Part shown: in pieces, positions 26,251 to 38,108 of the stretch
Layout: every line of letters starts with the position of its first letter
Numbering within the stretch: position 1 is the stretch's first letter
Origin: Pseudomonas monteilii
GTDB taxonomy: Bacteria > Pseudomonadota > Gammaproteobacteria > Pseudomonadales > Pseudomonadaceae
Direction: 5' to 3'
Assembly (NCBI GenBank): GCA_001534745.1
Contig: CP013997.1
Coordinates: forward strand, 4,216,001-4,280,000
DNA: 64,000 nt
Translations under genes and position numbers: made by a program
Notes under the pieces: generated by a model
Seen by the model: the letters and a program-made list of their open reading frames with translations, nothing else
Told to the model about the DNA's origin: nothing
Database searches by the model: none

Positions 26251-26472
26251 TCACGGACAGCCCGGCGCAAGGCGCTGGTGGTCTTCGTCGTACTTTTCCA
26301 GGGCCGTCGGGCCGAGCCGCTTGTTGATCACCGGCACGGTCTCGGCCTGCCATTCGGACTGGTAGCACCCCCCGTTCGGCACAGCGGGCGCCTCACCGTC
26401 CTGCGGGGCGGGCGAGCCCGAGCAGGCGCCCAGCATCGCAGCCATCGCCAGGATGGGCAATCGCTTGATCAT
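26251..26472 (-). CDS. Small lipoprotein (73 aa)
   Basis: The N-terminus IKRLPILAMAAMLGAC ends in a good lipobox (LGAC), so Cys17 should be lipidated and the ~57-residue mature part anchored in a membrane. The mature part has a Pro-rich linker and then a compact segment with Cys residues (GGCYQSEWQ ... LAPGC) that could form a disulphide. The residues VPVINKRLGPTALEKYDEDH recall short conserved Pseudomonas hypotheticals. GGAGG precedes the ATG. It lies 32 bp after pgk on the same strand, so it is likely co-transcribed with glycolytic genes. Function unknown. Confidence 0.75.
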   Translation of the reverse strand: MIKRLPILAMAAMLGACSGSPAPQDGEAPAVPNGGCYQSEWQAETVPVINKRLGPTALEKYDEDHQRLAPGCP

Positions 26473-26504
26473 CGAGCCGTTCCTCCGCTCAGCCCCTGGC
26501 CGTT

Positions 26505-27668
26505 TCAGGCCTTGGCCCGCTGTTCCAGGATCGCCACGGCCGGCAGCACCTTGCCCTCGACGAACTCGAGGAAGGCACCGCCACCGGTGGAAATATAGGA
26601 GATCTGCGAGGCCACGCCGTATTTGTCGATGGCCGCCAGGGTGTCGCCCCCACCGGCGATGGAGAAGGCATCGCTCTGGGCAATGGCCTTGGCCAGCACT
26701 TCGGTGCCCTTGCCGAACTGGTCGAATTCGAACACGCCGACCGGACCGTTCCACAGGACGGTCTTCGACGATTTCAGCAGCTCGGCGAAGTGGGCTGCGG
26801 TCTGCGGACCGATGTCCAGGATCATGTCGTCGGCCGCCACGTCGGCGATGGCCTTGACGGTGGCCTCGGCGTCTTCGGCGAAGGCCTTGGCGACCACCAC
26901 GTCGACCGGCAGCGGGACGCTGACCTTGGCCGCGATGGCCTTGGCCGTGTCGACCAGGTCAGGCTCGTACAGCGACTTGCCCACCGGGTGACCGGCGGCC
27001 GCCAGGAAGGTGTTGGCGATGCCGCCGCCCACGATCAGCTGGTCGCAGACAGCGCTCAGGCTGTTCAGCACGTCCAGCTTGGTGGACACCTTGGAACCGG
27101 CGACGATGGCCGCCATCGGCTTGGCCGGTGCCTTGAGGGCCTTGCCCAGGGCGTCGAGTTCGGCGGCCAGCAGAGGGCCCGCCGCCGCCACTTTGGCGAA
27201 CTTGGCGACACCGTGGGTCGAGCCCTCGGCGCGGTGCGCGGTGCCGAAGGCATCCATGACGAAGACGTCACACAGCGCAGCGTACTGCTGGGCCAGCTCG
27301 TCGGTGCTCTTCTTCTCGCCCTTGTTGAAGCGGACGTTCTCGAACAGCACCACGTCGCCGGCCTTGACCTCGACGCCGTCCAGGTAGTCGGCGATCAGCG
27401 GCACCTCGCGGCCCAGCGCCTTGGACAGGTACTCGGCCACGGGCTTGAGGCTGTTCTCCTCCGAGAACTCGCCTTCGGTCGGACGCCCCAGGTGCGAGCA
27501 GACCATGACCGCCGCGCCTTTTTCCAGGGCCAGGCGGATCGTCGGCAAGGCGGCCTGGATGCGCGCATCGCTCGCCACCACACCATTCTTCACCGGCACG
27601 TTGAGGTCTTCGCGGATCAGTACGCGCTTACCGTGCAGATCGAGATCGGTCATCTTCAAAACGGTCAT
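26505..27668 (-). CDS. pgk: Phosphoglycerate kinase (387 aa)
   Basis: Transfers the acyl phosphate of 1,3-bisphosphoglycerate to ADP, reversibly. N-terminal [14 protein letters not shown] and [10 protein letters not shown] are substrate-site signatures. ALEKPAKP-like [28 protein letters not shown] and [11 protein letters not shown] cover the nucleotide side. The length is normal. Its ATG overlaps the epd TGA by one base (27668), so translation is coupled; the downstream lipoprotein gene follows by 32 bp. Confidence 0.96.
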   Translation of the reverse strand: MTVLKMTDLDLHGKRVLIREDLNVPVKNGVVASDARIQAALPTIRLALEKGAAVMVCSHLGRPTEGEFSEENSLKPVAEYLSKALGREVPLIADYLDGVEVKAGDVVLFENVRFNKGEKKSTDELAQQYAALCDVFVMDAFGTAHRAEGSTHGVAKFAKVAAAGPLLAAELDALGKALKAPAKPMAAIVAGSKVSTKLDVLNSLSAVCDQLIVGGGIANTFLAAAGHPVGKSLYEPDLVDTAKAIAAKVSVPLPVDVVVAKAFAEDAEATVKAIADVAADDMILDIGPQTAAHFAELLKSSKTVLWNGPVGVFEFDQFGKGTEVLAKAIAQSDAFSIAGGGDTLAAIDKYGVASQISYISTGGGAFLEFVEGKVLPAVAILEQRAKA

Positions 27669-28747
27669 CAATGCAATCCTTCAGAGCTGTTTGCGAGTGG
27701 AGCGGTGTGGTGAACGACCTGCAGGAAATGCCCTGCAACGTCGAGCATGCGGTTGGCGAAGCCCCATTCGTTGTCGAACCAGGCCAGCAGATTGACCAGG
27801 CGTGGACCCGAGACACGGGTCTGGCTGGCATCCACGATCGCCGAATGCGGGTCATGGTTGAAATCGCAACTGGCGTGCGGCAACTCGGTATAGGCCAGCA
27901 GCCCGCGCAGCGGCCCGTGCAGAGCGGCCTCGCGCAGGACCTGATTGACCTCGGCGGCCGAGGTGTCACGGGCCGTCTGCAAGGTGATGTCCAGGCACGA
28001 GACGTTGACGGTGGGCACGCGTACGGCTTTGGCCTGAATTCGTCCGGCGAGTTCCGGAAGCAGGCGCTCGATACCTCGCGCCAGGCCGGTGGACACCGGA
28101 ATCACCGACTGGAAGGCCGAACGGGTACGACGCAGGTCGTCGTGGTGATAGGCGTCGATGACCGGTTGATCGTTCATCGCCGAGTGAATCGTGGTGATCG
28201 ACACGTAGTCGATCCCGAAGGCGCGGTCCAGCACCCGCAGCAGCGGCACGCCGCAGTTGGTGGTGCAGGACGCATTGGAGACCAGCCGCTCGCGGCCGGT
28301 CAGGTCGTGCTGGTTGATGCCGTAGACCACCGTGGCATCCACGTCCGCCTCGCCGGACATCGGCTGCGAGAACAGCACCCGTGGCGCGCCGGCATCGAGG
28401 AACCGCTGGCCATCGGCCCGGGTGTGGTACGCGCCGGAGCACTCCAGCACCAGGTCGACGCCCAGGGCACGCCAATCGACCCCTTCCGGGGTAGCGCTGC
28501 GCATGACCTTCACGCAGTCGCCGTTGATGTGCAGGCAGTCGCCGTCGACTCGGACCTCGCCCGGGAAGCGGCCATGGGTCGAGTCGAACCGGGTCAGGTA
28601 CTCCAGGCTGGCCTGGTCGGCCAGGTCGTTCAGCGCGACGATCTCGACGCCCGTGTCGGCGCCTCGCTCGACCAGGGCGCGCAGGACGCAGCGGCCGATA
28701 CGGCCGTAACCATTGAGTGCAACCTTGTAGGGGCGCGATGGGTGCAT
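27668..28747 (-). CDS. epd: Erythrose-4-phosphate / glyceraldehyde-3-phosphate dehydrogenase (359 aa)
   Basis: A GAPDH-superfamily enzyme. [18 protein letters not shown] is the NAD site, SNASCTTNC holds catalytic Cys161, [16 protein letters not shown] the catalytic His, and [14 protein letters not shown] the C-terminal signature. Its place directly before pgk and after tktA is the conserved epd-pgk arrangement. Epd makes erythronate-4-phosphate for pyridoxal phosphate synthesis, from a transketolase product. The Epd versus GapB distinction rests mainly on context and length. Transcribed with pgk; 149 bp separate it from tktA. Confidence 0.88.
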   Translation of the reverse strand: MHPSRPYKVALNGYGRIGRCVLRALVERGADTGVEIVALNDLADQASLEYLTRFDSTHGRFPGEVRVDGDCLHINGDCVKVMRSATPEGVDWRALGVDLVLECSGAYHTRADGQRFLDAGAPRVLFSQPMSGEADVDATVVYGINQHDLTGRERLVSNASCTTNCGVPLLRVLDRAFGIDYVSITTIHSAMNDQPVIDAYHHDDLRRTRSAFQSVIPVSTGLARGIERLLPELAGRIQAKAVRVPTVNVSCLDITLQTARDTSAAEVNQVLREAALHGPLRGLLAYTELPHASCDFNHDPHSAIVDASQTRVSGPRLVNLLAWFDNEWGFANRMLDVAGHFLQVVHHTAPLANSSEGLH

Positions 28748-28867
28748 GAGTGACTCACGTGGCGATGACGTTGATACGGCGGTCGCAGATCGGCCCCGGC
28801 CCGCGCCCGCCCGTGCACCCAGAAGGTGCCTGACGAACGCGCGCGGGGGCCGTTCACAGGATCAGGA

Positions 28868-28884
28868 AGGGCCGGATCGGCCCT
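28868..28884 (-). terminator. Possible hairpin terminator or attenuator after tktA
   Basis: AGGGCCG and CGGCCCT form a 7-bp stem with a 3-base loop, 12 bp beyond the tktA stop. No T-run follows on the minus strand, so read-through into epd remains possible. Confidence 0.35.
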
Positions 28885-28896
28885 CCGATCGGCACA

Positions 28897-30894
28897 TCAG
28901 TCTTCCAGCAGTTCCTCGGCGGTGCCCAGGATGTTTTCCAGGGTGAAGCCGAACTCTTCGAACAGCGCGGCAGCCGGCGCCGACTCGCCGTAGCTGGTCA
29001 TGCCGATGACGCGACCTTCCAGACCGACGTACTTGTACCAGAAGTCGGCGTGCGCTGCCTCGATGGCGATGCGCGCGCCCACTTCCAGCGGCAGGACCGA
29101 CTGCTTGTAGGCGGCGTCCTGGGCGTCGAAGACGCTGGTGCACGGCATGGACACCACACGGACCTTGCGGCCCTGCTCGGTCAGCGTGTCGAAGGCCTGC
29201 ACGGCCAGACCGACTTCGGAGCCGGTGGCGATCAGGATCAGCTCGGGCTCGCCCGCGCAGTCCTTGAGCACGTAGCCACCGCGGGCAATGTCGGCGATCT
29301 GGCCGGCGTCACGCTGCTGGTGCTGCAGGTTCTGACGGGAGAAGATCAGTGCCGACGGGCCATCGTTGCGCTGCAGCGCCTGGGCCCAGCAGACCGCCGA
29401 CTCGACGGCGTCGGCCGGACGCCAGGTGTCCAGGTTCGGCGTGCTGCGCAGGCTGGTCAGCTGCTCGACCGGCTGGTGGGTCGGGCCGTCTTCGCCCAGA
29501 CCGATGGAGTCGTGGGTGTAGACATGGACGACGCGCTGCTTCATCAGGGCCGACATGCGGACCGCGTTGCGGGCGTATTCCATGAACATCAGGAAGGTCG
29601 CGCCGTAAGGCACCAGACCGCCGTGCAGGGCCAGACCGTTCATGATCGCGGTCATGCCGAACTCGCGCACGCCGTAGAACAGGTAGTTGCCGCTGGCGTC
29701 CTTGGCGTCCACGCCCTTGCAGCCTTTCCACAGGGTCAGGTTGGAGCCGGCCAGGTCGGCCGAGCCGCCCAGCAGTTCCGGCAGCAGAGGGCCGAAGGCG
29801 TTCAGGGTGTTCTGGCTGGCCTTGCGGCTGGCGATGGTTTCGCCCTTGGCAGCGACCTCGGCGATGTAGGCCTGGGCCTTCTCGGCGAAGTCGGCCGGCA
29901 GTTCGCCGCTCACGCGACGCTTGAACTCGGCTGCCAGCTCCGGGTGGGCCTTGGCGTAGGCGTCGAAACGCTGGTTCCAGTCGGCTTCGACCTGCGCACC
30001 GACCTGCTTGGCGTCCCATTCGGCGTAGATGTCGGCCGGGATCTCGAACGGACCATGGTTCCAGTTCAAGGCCTGACGGGTCAGGGTGATTTCGTCGGTG
30101 CCCAGCGGTGCACCGTGGCAGTCTTCCTTGCCCTGCTTGTTCGGCGAGCCGAAGCCGATGGTGGTCTTGCAGCAGATCAGGGTCGGACGGTCGCTCTTGC
30201 GCGCCGTGTCGATGGCGGTCTTGATCTCGTCGGCGTCATGGCCGTCGACATTGCGGATCACCTGCCAGTTGTAGGCCTCGAAGCGCGCCGGGGTGTCGTC
30301 GGTGAACCAGCCATGGACTTCGCCGTCGATGGAGATGCCGTTGTCGTCGTAGAAGGCGATCAGCTTGCCCAGGCCCAGGGTACCGGCCAGGGAAGCCACC
30401 TCGTGGGAGATGCCCTCCATCAGGCAGCCGTCGCCCATGAACACGTAGGTGTTGTGGTCGACGATGGCATGGCCTTCACGGTTGAACTGGTCGGCCATGA
30501 TCTTTTCGGCGATGGCGAAGCCCACGGCGTTGGCCAGGCCCTGGCCCAGCGGGCCGGTGGTGGTTTCGACACCGGCGGTGTAGCCGTACTCGGGGTGGCC
30601 CGGGGTACGGCTGTGCAGCTGGCGGAAGCCTTTGAGGTCGTCGATCGACAGGTCGTAGCCGGTCAGGTGCAGCAGCGAGTAGATGAGCATCGAGCCGTGC
30701 CCGTTCGACAGCACGAAGCGATCGCGGTCGGCGAACTTAGGGTTGCTCGGGTTGTGCTTCAGATAGTCGCGCCACAGAACTTCGGCGATATCGGCCATGC
30801 CCATCGGGGCACCGGGGTGGCCGCTGTTGGCTTTTTGCACGGCATCCATGCTGAGTGCACGAATTGCGTTAGCACGCTCACGACGGCTAGGCAT
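28897..30894 (-). CDS. tktA: Transketolase (665 aa)
   Basis: Thiamine-diphosphate enzyme of the pentose phosphate pathway, transferring two-carbon units between sugars. The thiamine motif [26 protein letters not shown] followed by DDN, the [11 protein letters not shown] substrate loop and the [16 protein letters not shown] catalytic Glu region are all present. The start at 30894 ([20 protein letters not shown]) has GGAG upstream; the frame extends far further but only through the divergent regulator region. First gene of the tktA-epd-pgk stretch and divergent from the SahR-like regulator, whose predicted operator sits 165 bp upstream. Confidence 0.95.
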   Translation of the reverse strand: MPSRRERANAIRALSMDAVQKANSGHPGAPMGMADIAEVLWRDYLKHNPSNPKFADRDRFVLSNGHGSMLIYSLLHLTGYDLSIDDLKGFRQLHSRTPGHPEYGYTAGVETTTGPLGQGLANAVGFAIAEKIMADQFNREGHAIVDHNTYVFMGDGCLMEGISHEVASLAGTLGLGKLIAFYDDNGISIDGEVHGWFTDDTPARFEAYNWQVIRNVDGHDADEIKTAIDTARKSDRPTLICCKTTIGFGSPNKQGKEDCHGAPLGTDEITLTRQALNWNHGPFEIPADIYAEWDAKQVGAQVEADWNQRFDAYAKAHPELAAEFKRRVSGELPADFAEKAQAYIAEVAAKGETIASRKASQNTLNAFGPLLPELLGGSADLAGSNLTLWKGCKGVDAKDASGNYLFYGVREFGMTAIMNGLALHGGLVPYGATFLMFMEYARNAVRMSALMKQRVVHVYTHDSIGLGEDGPTHQPVEQLTSLRSTPNLDTWRPADAVESAVCWAQALQRNDGPSALIFSRQNLQHQQRDAGQIADIARGGYVLKDCAGEPELILIATGSEVGLAVQAFDTLTEQGRKVRVVSMPCTSVFDAQDAAYKQSVLPLEVGARIAIEAAHADFWYKYVGLEGRVIGMTSYGESAPAAALFEEFGFTLENILGTAEELLED

Positions 30895-31058
30895 CGCTGA
30901 TCTCCTGGGGCTTTGTAAAAGGTGATGAAACAAAATGACGCCCATTTTCGCCCACGTTGACCCTCGGGGGCAATGACGGATGGTCGCACCACCGCAATTA
31001 TCCGGTTCGATGCCCGTGCGCACGCTTTCAGGGGCCACGGCGAAACACGCCCCGCCCT

Positions 31059-31084
31059 CCAATATCAAAACTTTTTGATATTGG
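31059..31084. promoter_or_regulatory. 26-bp palindromic operator upstream of the ArsR-methyltransferase gene
   Basis: CCAATATCAAAA and TTTTGATATTGG are perfect 12-bp arms around a central CT. It stands 39 bp before the regulator start, in an AT-rich island inside GC-rich DNA. Perfect ATATCAAA-type palindromes fit ArsR-family autoregulation. It could also serve tktA, whose start is 165 bp away on the other side. Confidence 0.75.
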
Positions 31085-31086
31085 CG

Positions 31087-31115
31087 TTGCAGCCGCGCGC
31101 ACCTCTGTCTAGACT
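31087..31115 (+). promoter_or_regulatory. Promoter of the ArsR-methyltransferase/metK unit
   Basis: TTGCAG (31087-31092) and TAGACT (31110-31115) are spaced by 17 bp, directly after the palindrome. The predicted start (about 31121-31123) falls at or just before the ATG at 31124, so the mRNA may be leaderless; no Shine-Dalgarno is visible before that ATG. Confidence 0.5.
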
Positions 31116-31123
31116 GCGACCCC

Positions 31124-32119
31124 ATGAGCCTTTCGACCTTAGCCCCGCCTGTGCGGCATCGCGATGAACTCACCGCCCTGTGCAAGGCCGGTGGCGATCC
31201 CCTGCGGCTGAACGTGCTGCGTGCCCTGGCCAGCGACTCCTTCGGGGTGCTGGAGCTGGCGCAGATCTTCGACATGGGGCAGTCCGGCATGAGCCACCAC
31301 CTCAAGGTCCTGGCCCAGGCCGACCTGGTGGCGACACGGCGCGAGGGCAACGCCATCTTCTACCGTCGCGCCCTGCCCGACCCTTCGCGCGCCGGTGGCC
31401 GCCTGCATGCGGCCCTGCTCGACGAAGTGGACGGCCTTGCCCTGGCCCACGAAGTGCAGGCGCGCATCGCCCAGGTGCAGCAACGTCGTGCGCTGACCAG
31501 CCAGGATTTCTTCCTGCGTGTCGAAGAACGCTTTCGCGCCCAGCAGGACCTGATCGCCGGACTGCCGCAGTATCGTGAGAGCCTGCTGGCGCTGCTCGAC
31601 AAGCTGGCGTTCGACGGCACGGCCAGCGCGCTGGAGATCGGCCCCGGCGACGGCGGCTTCCTGCCGGACCTGGCACGCCGCTTCGCGCACGTCACGGCGC
31701 TGGACAACAGCCCGACCATGCTCGACCTGGCGCATCAGGTGTGCCTGCGCGAGCGGCTGGACAATGTCGAGCTGCGCCTGGGCGACGCGCTTACCGTCAC
31801 CGAGGTGACGGCCGACTGCGTCGTGCTGAACATGGTGCTGCACCATTTCGACGACCCGGCGCGCGCCCTGGCGGCGCTGGCCGGGTGCGTCAAGGCAGGC
31901 GGTAGCCTGCTGGTCACCGAGTTGTGCAGCCACGATCAGGCCTGGGCGCGCGAAGCCTGTGGCGATCTGTGGCTGGGCTTTGAACAGAACGAACTGGCCT
32001 GTTGGGCCACGGCAGCAGGGCTGACGCCTGGCGACAGCCTCTATGTCGGACTGCGTAACGGTTTCCAGATCCAGGTCCGGCATTTCCAGCGGCCTGCTGG
32101 CGACACTCACCATCGGTAA
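31124..32119 (+). CDS. ArsR-family regulator with C-terminal SAM methyltransferase domain, SahR-like (331 aa)
   Basis: Residues ~12-95 form an ArsR winged helix ([39 protein letters not shown]). From ~145 a class I methyltransferase fold follows ([50 protein letters not shown]). This fusion is typical of the SahR-type regulators of proteobacterial methionine metabolism, whose second domain is thought to sense S-adenosylhomocysteine rather than methylate. It ends 19 bp before metK, so it should control its own operon. No metal-binding Cys motif of metal-sensing ArsR proteins is seen. Confidence 0.85.
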   Translation: MSLSTLAPPVRHRDELTALCKAGGDPLRLNVLRALASDSFGVLELAQIFDMGQSGMSHHLKVLAQADLVATRREGNAIFYRRALPDPSRAGGRLHAALLDEVDGLALAHEVQARIAQVQQRRALTSQDFFLRVEERFRAQQDLIAGLPQYRESLLALLDKLAFDGTASALEIGPGDGGFLPDLARRFAHVTALDNSPTMLDLAHQVCLRERLDNVELRLGDALTVTEVTADCVVLNMVLHHFDDPARALAALAGCVKAGGSLLVTELCSHDQAWAREACGDLWLGFEQNELACWATAAGLTPGDSLYVGLRNGFQIQVRHFQRPAGDTHHR

Positions 32120-32138
32120 ATTTTAGGAACCCGTCGAG

Positions 32139-35147
<3,009 letters not shown>

Positions 35148-35205
35148 TTTTGCCGGATCAGGGCAGCATTCGTCTCTTTGCCGTCCCGTTCGACTGGAGC
35201 CCGCC

Positions 35206-35601
35206 ATGACATTGCTCTCACGCCTCACCCTGTCCGCCCTGCTGGGGCTGTTCGCCACGAGCGCGCTGGCCGCCGAACCTGAAGCGAACCTGACAGGGTG
35301 CGCGGCCAAGCGCCAGGCCATCGAGGCGCGCATCGACCAGGTGCGCGCGAGCGATGACCACACCGCGCTCGACGGCCTGCAGCAGGCGCGCGACCAGGTC
35401 GAGGCGTACTGCAACGAGAACGCCTTGCGCAAGGACCGCGAACAGAAAGTGCTCGATGCCCGCCACGAGGTGGCACAACGCAAGAAAGACCTGGACAAGG
35501 CCATGAAGAAAGGCGATCCGGAGCGGATCAACAAGCGCAAGGAAAAGCTGTCGGAGGCCAACAAGGCACTGCAGGACGCGCTTCAGGACCTCGAGCGCTG
35601 A
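35206..35601 (+). CDS. DUF1090 periplasmic protein, first of two (131 aa)
   Basis: A signal peptide (LLSRLTLSALLGLFATSALAA) is followed by the DUF1090 layout: LTGCAAKRQAIEARIDQVR, a second Cys in VEAYCNE, and a long charged helix (REQKVLDARHEVAQRKKDLDKAMKKGD) that reads as coiled coil. The two Cys probably form a disulphide. The family (YqjC-like) has no known function. The next gene encodes a paralog of exactly the same length. An earlier in-frame start at 35089 overlaps ligB and lacks the signal peptide. Confidence 0.85.
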   Translation: MTLLSRLTLSALLGLFATSALAAEPEANLTGCAAKRQAIEARIDQVRASDDHTALDGLQQARDQVEAYCNENALRKDREQKVLDARHEVAQRKKDLDKAMKKGDPERINKRKEKLSEANKALQDALQDLER

Positions 35602-35740
35602 ACCAGGCGCCTCTTCAGGCCATCGCTCGTAGGGCTTTTCTGATTATGCCTCGGGTTTGCCCTCCAAGCCTGGCAGCGTGTCCAGAATCCAGGCAGGATC
35701 ATGAAAAATCTTGTCAAACTTGTCCGGCCTGGAGGCACCC

Positions 35741-36136
35741 ATGAACCGCTTTTGCTCCCTGTTGCTGACCGCTCTGACGGGCCTGGGCGCAGCATCGCTG
35801 CAGGCGGCCGAGCCTGCCCCTGGCTTGAAAGGCTGCGAGGCCAAGCGAGACGCCATCGAAAAGGAAATCCAGTACGCCAAGGAGCGGGGCCTGCCGTTCA
35901 AGGTGGCCGGCCTGGAAAAAGCCCTGAAGGAAAGCCAGGCCCATTGCACGGACGCCGGGTTGCGGCAGTCGCGCCAGGCCAAGGTGCGCCAGGCACAGGC
36001 CGAGGTCGAGGAACGCGAGGCCGACCTGGCGGCCGCCCAGGCCAAGGGTGATACGAAGAAGATCGAAAAGCGTCGGCAGAAGCTCGACGAGGCACGCGCC
36101 GAGCTGGAGGCCGCCAGGCGTCAGCTGGACCGATAG
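35741..36136 (+). CDS. DUF1090 periplasmic protein, second of two (131 aa)
   Basis: Signal peptide NRFCSLLLTALTGLGAASLQA, then LKGCEAKRDAIEKEIQYAKERG and LKESQAHCTDAGL with the two conserved Cys, then a Glu/Lys/Ala-rich coiled coil (VRQAQAEVEEREADLAAAQAKGDTKKIEKRRQKLDEAR). GGAGG precedes the ATG at 35741. The two genes are 139 bp apart and clearly arose by tandem duplication, with most identity lost outside the Cys and helix framework. Function unknown. Confidence 0.85.
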   Translation: MNRFCSLLLTALTGLGAASLQAAEPAPGLKGCEAKRDAIEKEIQYAKERGLPFKVAGLEKALKESQAHCTDAGLRQSRQAKVRQAQAEVEEREADLAAAQAKGDTKKIEKRRQKLDEARAELEAARRQLDR

Positions 36137-36326
36137 GCCGTTTGGCGCGCAGGTAACGGCTGGATGACCTGTGATGCAGCAGAAGAATGGCCTCGAGGCT
36201 TGCGCTGGCCAAGGGGTGCGTTAGGATCGTCGGGCCGGCGGCAGTCACCGCAAACCGCTGGTTTCACGATTATCCTCGACGAACGACGGCGGCAGGCCAT
36301 GCCCATGCACGCCCAAGGAAGCCTCC

Positions 36327-37484
36327 ATGATTTCTGTTTTGCGTCCATTGGCCTGGGCGCTTCCCGTGCTGGCCCTGTTGGCTGGCTGCAACGGCAACGA
36401 TAACGCCAAGCCCTCGACCGAACCCCACGCCATCGCCACCTACGTTCCAGCCGACTGGCAGGACTTGCCGGCCGTCAGCGAGGACGACCTGCTGGCGGGC
36501 TTCCAGTCCTGGCGCAGCGGTTGCGAAAAGCTCACCCGCAACCCGGTCTGGGCGCCGGTCTGCGAGGCGGCGGCCACGGTACCGAACGACCCCTCTCACG
36601 TGCGCGCCTTCCTGCAGCAGCATCTCCAGGTCTATGGCATGCGCTCGGCACAGAACAGCGCCGACGGGCTGATCACCGGTTACTACGAACCCATCTACTA
36701 CGGCAGCCTGGAACAGGCAGGGGCCGCCAACGTGCCGGTCTACGGCGTACCGCCGGACATGGTCACCGTGGACTTGGCAAGCGTTTACCCCGAACTCAAG
36801 GGCAAGCGTCTGCGCGGCCGGCTCGAAGGCAACGTGCTCAAGCCCTACGACACCGCCGACACGATCTACCGCAACGGTGCACAGGCCCCGGTACTGGCCT
36901 GGCTGACCGACCCGATGGACTTGCAGTTCCTGCAAATCCAGGGGTCCGGGCGCATCCAACTGGCCGATGGCCGACTGCTGCGCGTCGGTTACGCCGACCA
37001 GAACGGTCACCCTTATCGCCCGATCGGGCGCTGGCTGGTCGAGCAGGGTGAGCTGAAGAAGGAAGACGTCACCATGGGCGCCATCCATGCCTGGGCCCAG
37101 GCCCATCCCGAGCGCGTGCCGGAGCTGTTGGCGAGCAACCCCAGCTATGTGTTCTTCAGCACGCGCCCGGACAGCAACGAAGGGCCGCGTGGCTCGCTCA
37201 ACGTTCCGCTGACGGCGGGCTACAGTGTGGCCATCGACCGCAAGGTGATTCCGCTGGGCAGCCTGTTGTGGCTGTCGACCACACGTCCGGATGGCAGCCC
37301 GGTGATTCGCCCGGTGGCGGCACAGGACACCGGCGGCGCCATCACCGGCGAAGTCCGCGCGGACCTGTTCTGGGGCACCGGCCCCCTGGCCGGACAACTG
37401 GCCGGCGACATGAAGCAGAAAGGCCAGATCTGGCTGCTGTGGCCGAAAGGCGCGCCGCTGCCGGACGTGCCCACGGTGCCTTGA
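36327..37484 (+). CDS. mltA: Membrane-bound lytic murein transglycosylase A (385 aa)
   Basis: Outer-membrane lipoprotein that cleaves peptidoglycan glycan strands to 1,6-anhydro products. A lipobox LLAGC at residues ~17-21 gives lipidated Cys. Conserved MltA segments are GLITGYYEPIYYGS, LQIQGSGRIQLADG, YVFFSTRP and RPVAAQDTGGAITGEVRADLFWG, whose QDTG Asp is the catalytic residue of the 3D/double-psi barrel. AAGGA precedes the ATG. Single gene, convergent with the MAPEG gene 10 bp away. Confidence 0.95.
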   Translation: MISVLRPLAWALPVLALLAGCNGNDNAKPSTEPHAIATYVPADWQDLPAVSEDDLLAGFQSWRSGCEKLTRNPVWAPVCEAAATVPNDPSHVRAFLQQHLQVYGMRSAQNSADGLITGYYEPIYYGSLEQAGAANVPVYGVPPDMVTVDLASVYPELKGKRLRGRLEGNVLKPYDTADTIYRNGAQAPVLAWLTDPMDLQFLQIQGSGRIQLADGRLLRVGYADQNGHPYRPIGRWLVEQGELKKEDVTMGAIHAWAQAHPERVPELLASNPSYVFFSTRPDSNEGPRGSLNVPLTAGYSVAIDRKVIPLGSLLWLSTTRPDGSPVIRPVAAQDTGGAITGEVRADLFWGTGPLAGQLAGDMKQKGQIWLLWPKGAPLPDVPTVP

Positions 37485-37494
37485 CGACGGAGGC

Positions 37495-37881
37495 TCAGGC
37501 CGACACGACGAAGAAGGCCACGACGATGGCCAGCCCGGCGGCCCAGACCAGCGAACGCAGCATGGCCCAGTCGGCCAGGTAGCAGATGATGTAGAGCAGA
37601 CGGCTGGTGATGTAGAGCACGCCCAGCACATCCTGGGTGACCTGGTCCGCATTGCCGACCAGGTCGGCCACCAGCACGGCAGCGATGAAGGGCGGCAGCG
37701 CTTCGTGACTGTTCTGCTGCGCCGCATGGGCGCGGCGCGGCAACCCTTCCAGCGAATCGAGGAAACCACGCGGGTCGTGGTTGTCCTTCATGCCGAAGCG
37801 GCCGCTGCTGAGCTTGGCGATCAGCGTACAGACCAGCGGCAGGAAAATCGCGACCAGCACGCACCACAGGGCAACGGTCAT
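37495..37881 (-). CDS. MAPEG-family membrane protein (128 aa)
   Basis: Four hydrophobic helices in 128 residues. RRAHAAQQNSHEALPPFIAAVLVADLVG is the MAPEG signature, with the Asn/His/Glu residues that in eukaryotic members line the glutathione site. Bacterial members are of unknown activity, possibly glutathione-dependent. Single gene, transcribed towards mltA; GAGGA precedes the ATG. The 227 bp upstream, to the antiporter, hold one heptamer unit (37939-37950) and no gene. Confidence 0.85.
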   Translation of the reverse strand: MTVALWCVLVAIFLPLVCTLIAKLSSGRFGMKDNHDPRGFLDSLEGLPRRAHAAQQNSHEALPPFIAAVLVADLVGNADQVTQDVLGVLYITSRLLYIICYLADWAMLRSLVWAAGLAIVVAFFVVSA

Positions 37882-38108
37882 GGCAGAGTCCTCGTTGAAA
37901 CGGGTAGGAAAACGGAGGCAGCCCAGTCTTCGGGACCTGCTTGCAGCTAGGAGTGCTGGCCGACGAAAAAGGTTCTAGCGGCGTACCGGCGCTGAACGTT
38001 CTGTGGATTTCTGGTCATAAGCTGTGCCCCGAACCGTGGTAAAGGTCATCCAACGATTGCCTGAGTCATTCGGGCAACGAATTGGAATCCACTGTTACAG
38101 GAACCGGG

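Noticed and set aside
31124..32119. A metal-sensing ArsR repressor
   Set aside because: No metal-ligand Cys pair is seen, and a methyltransferase domain fills the C-terminal half, fitting a SAM-cycle regulator instead.
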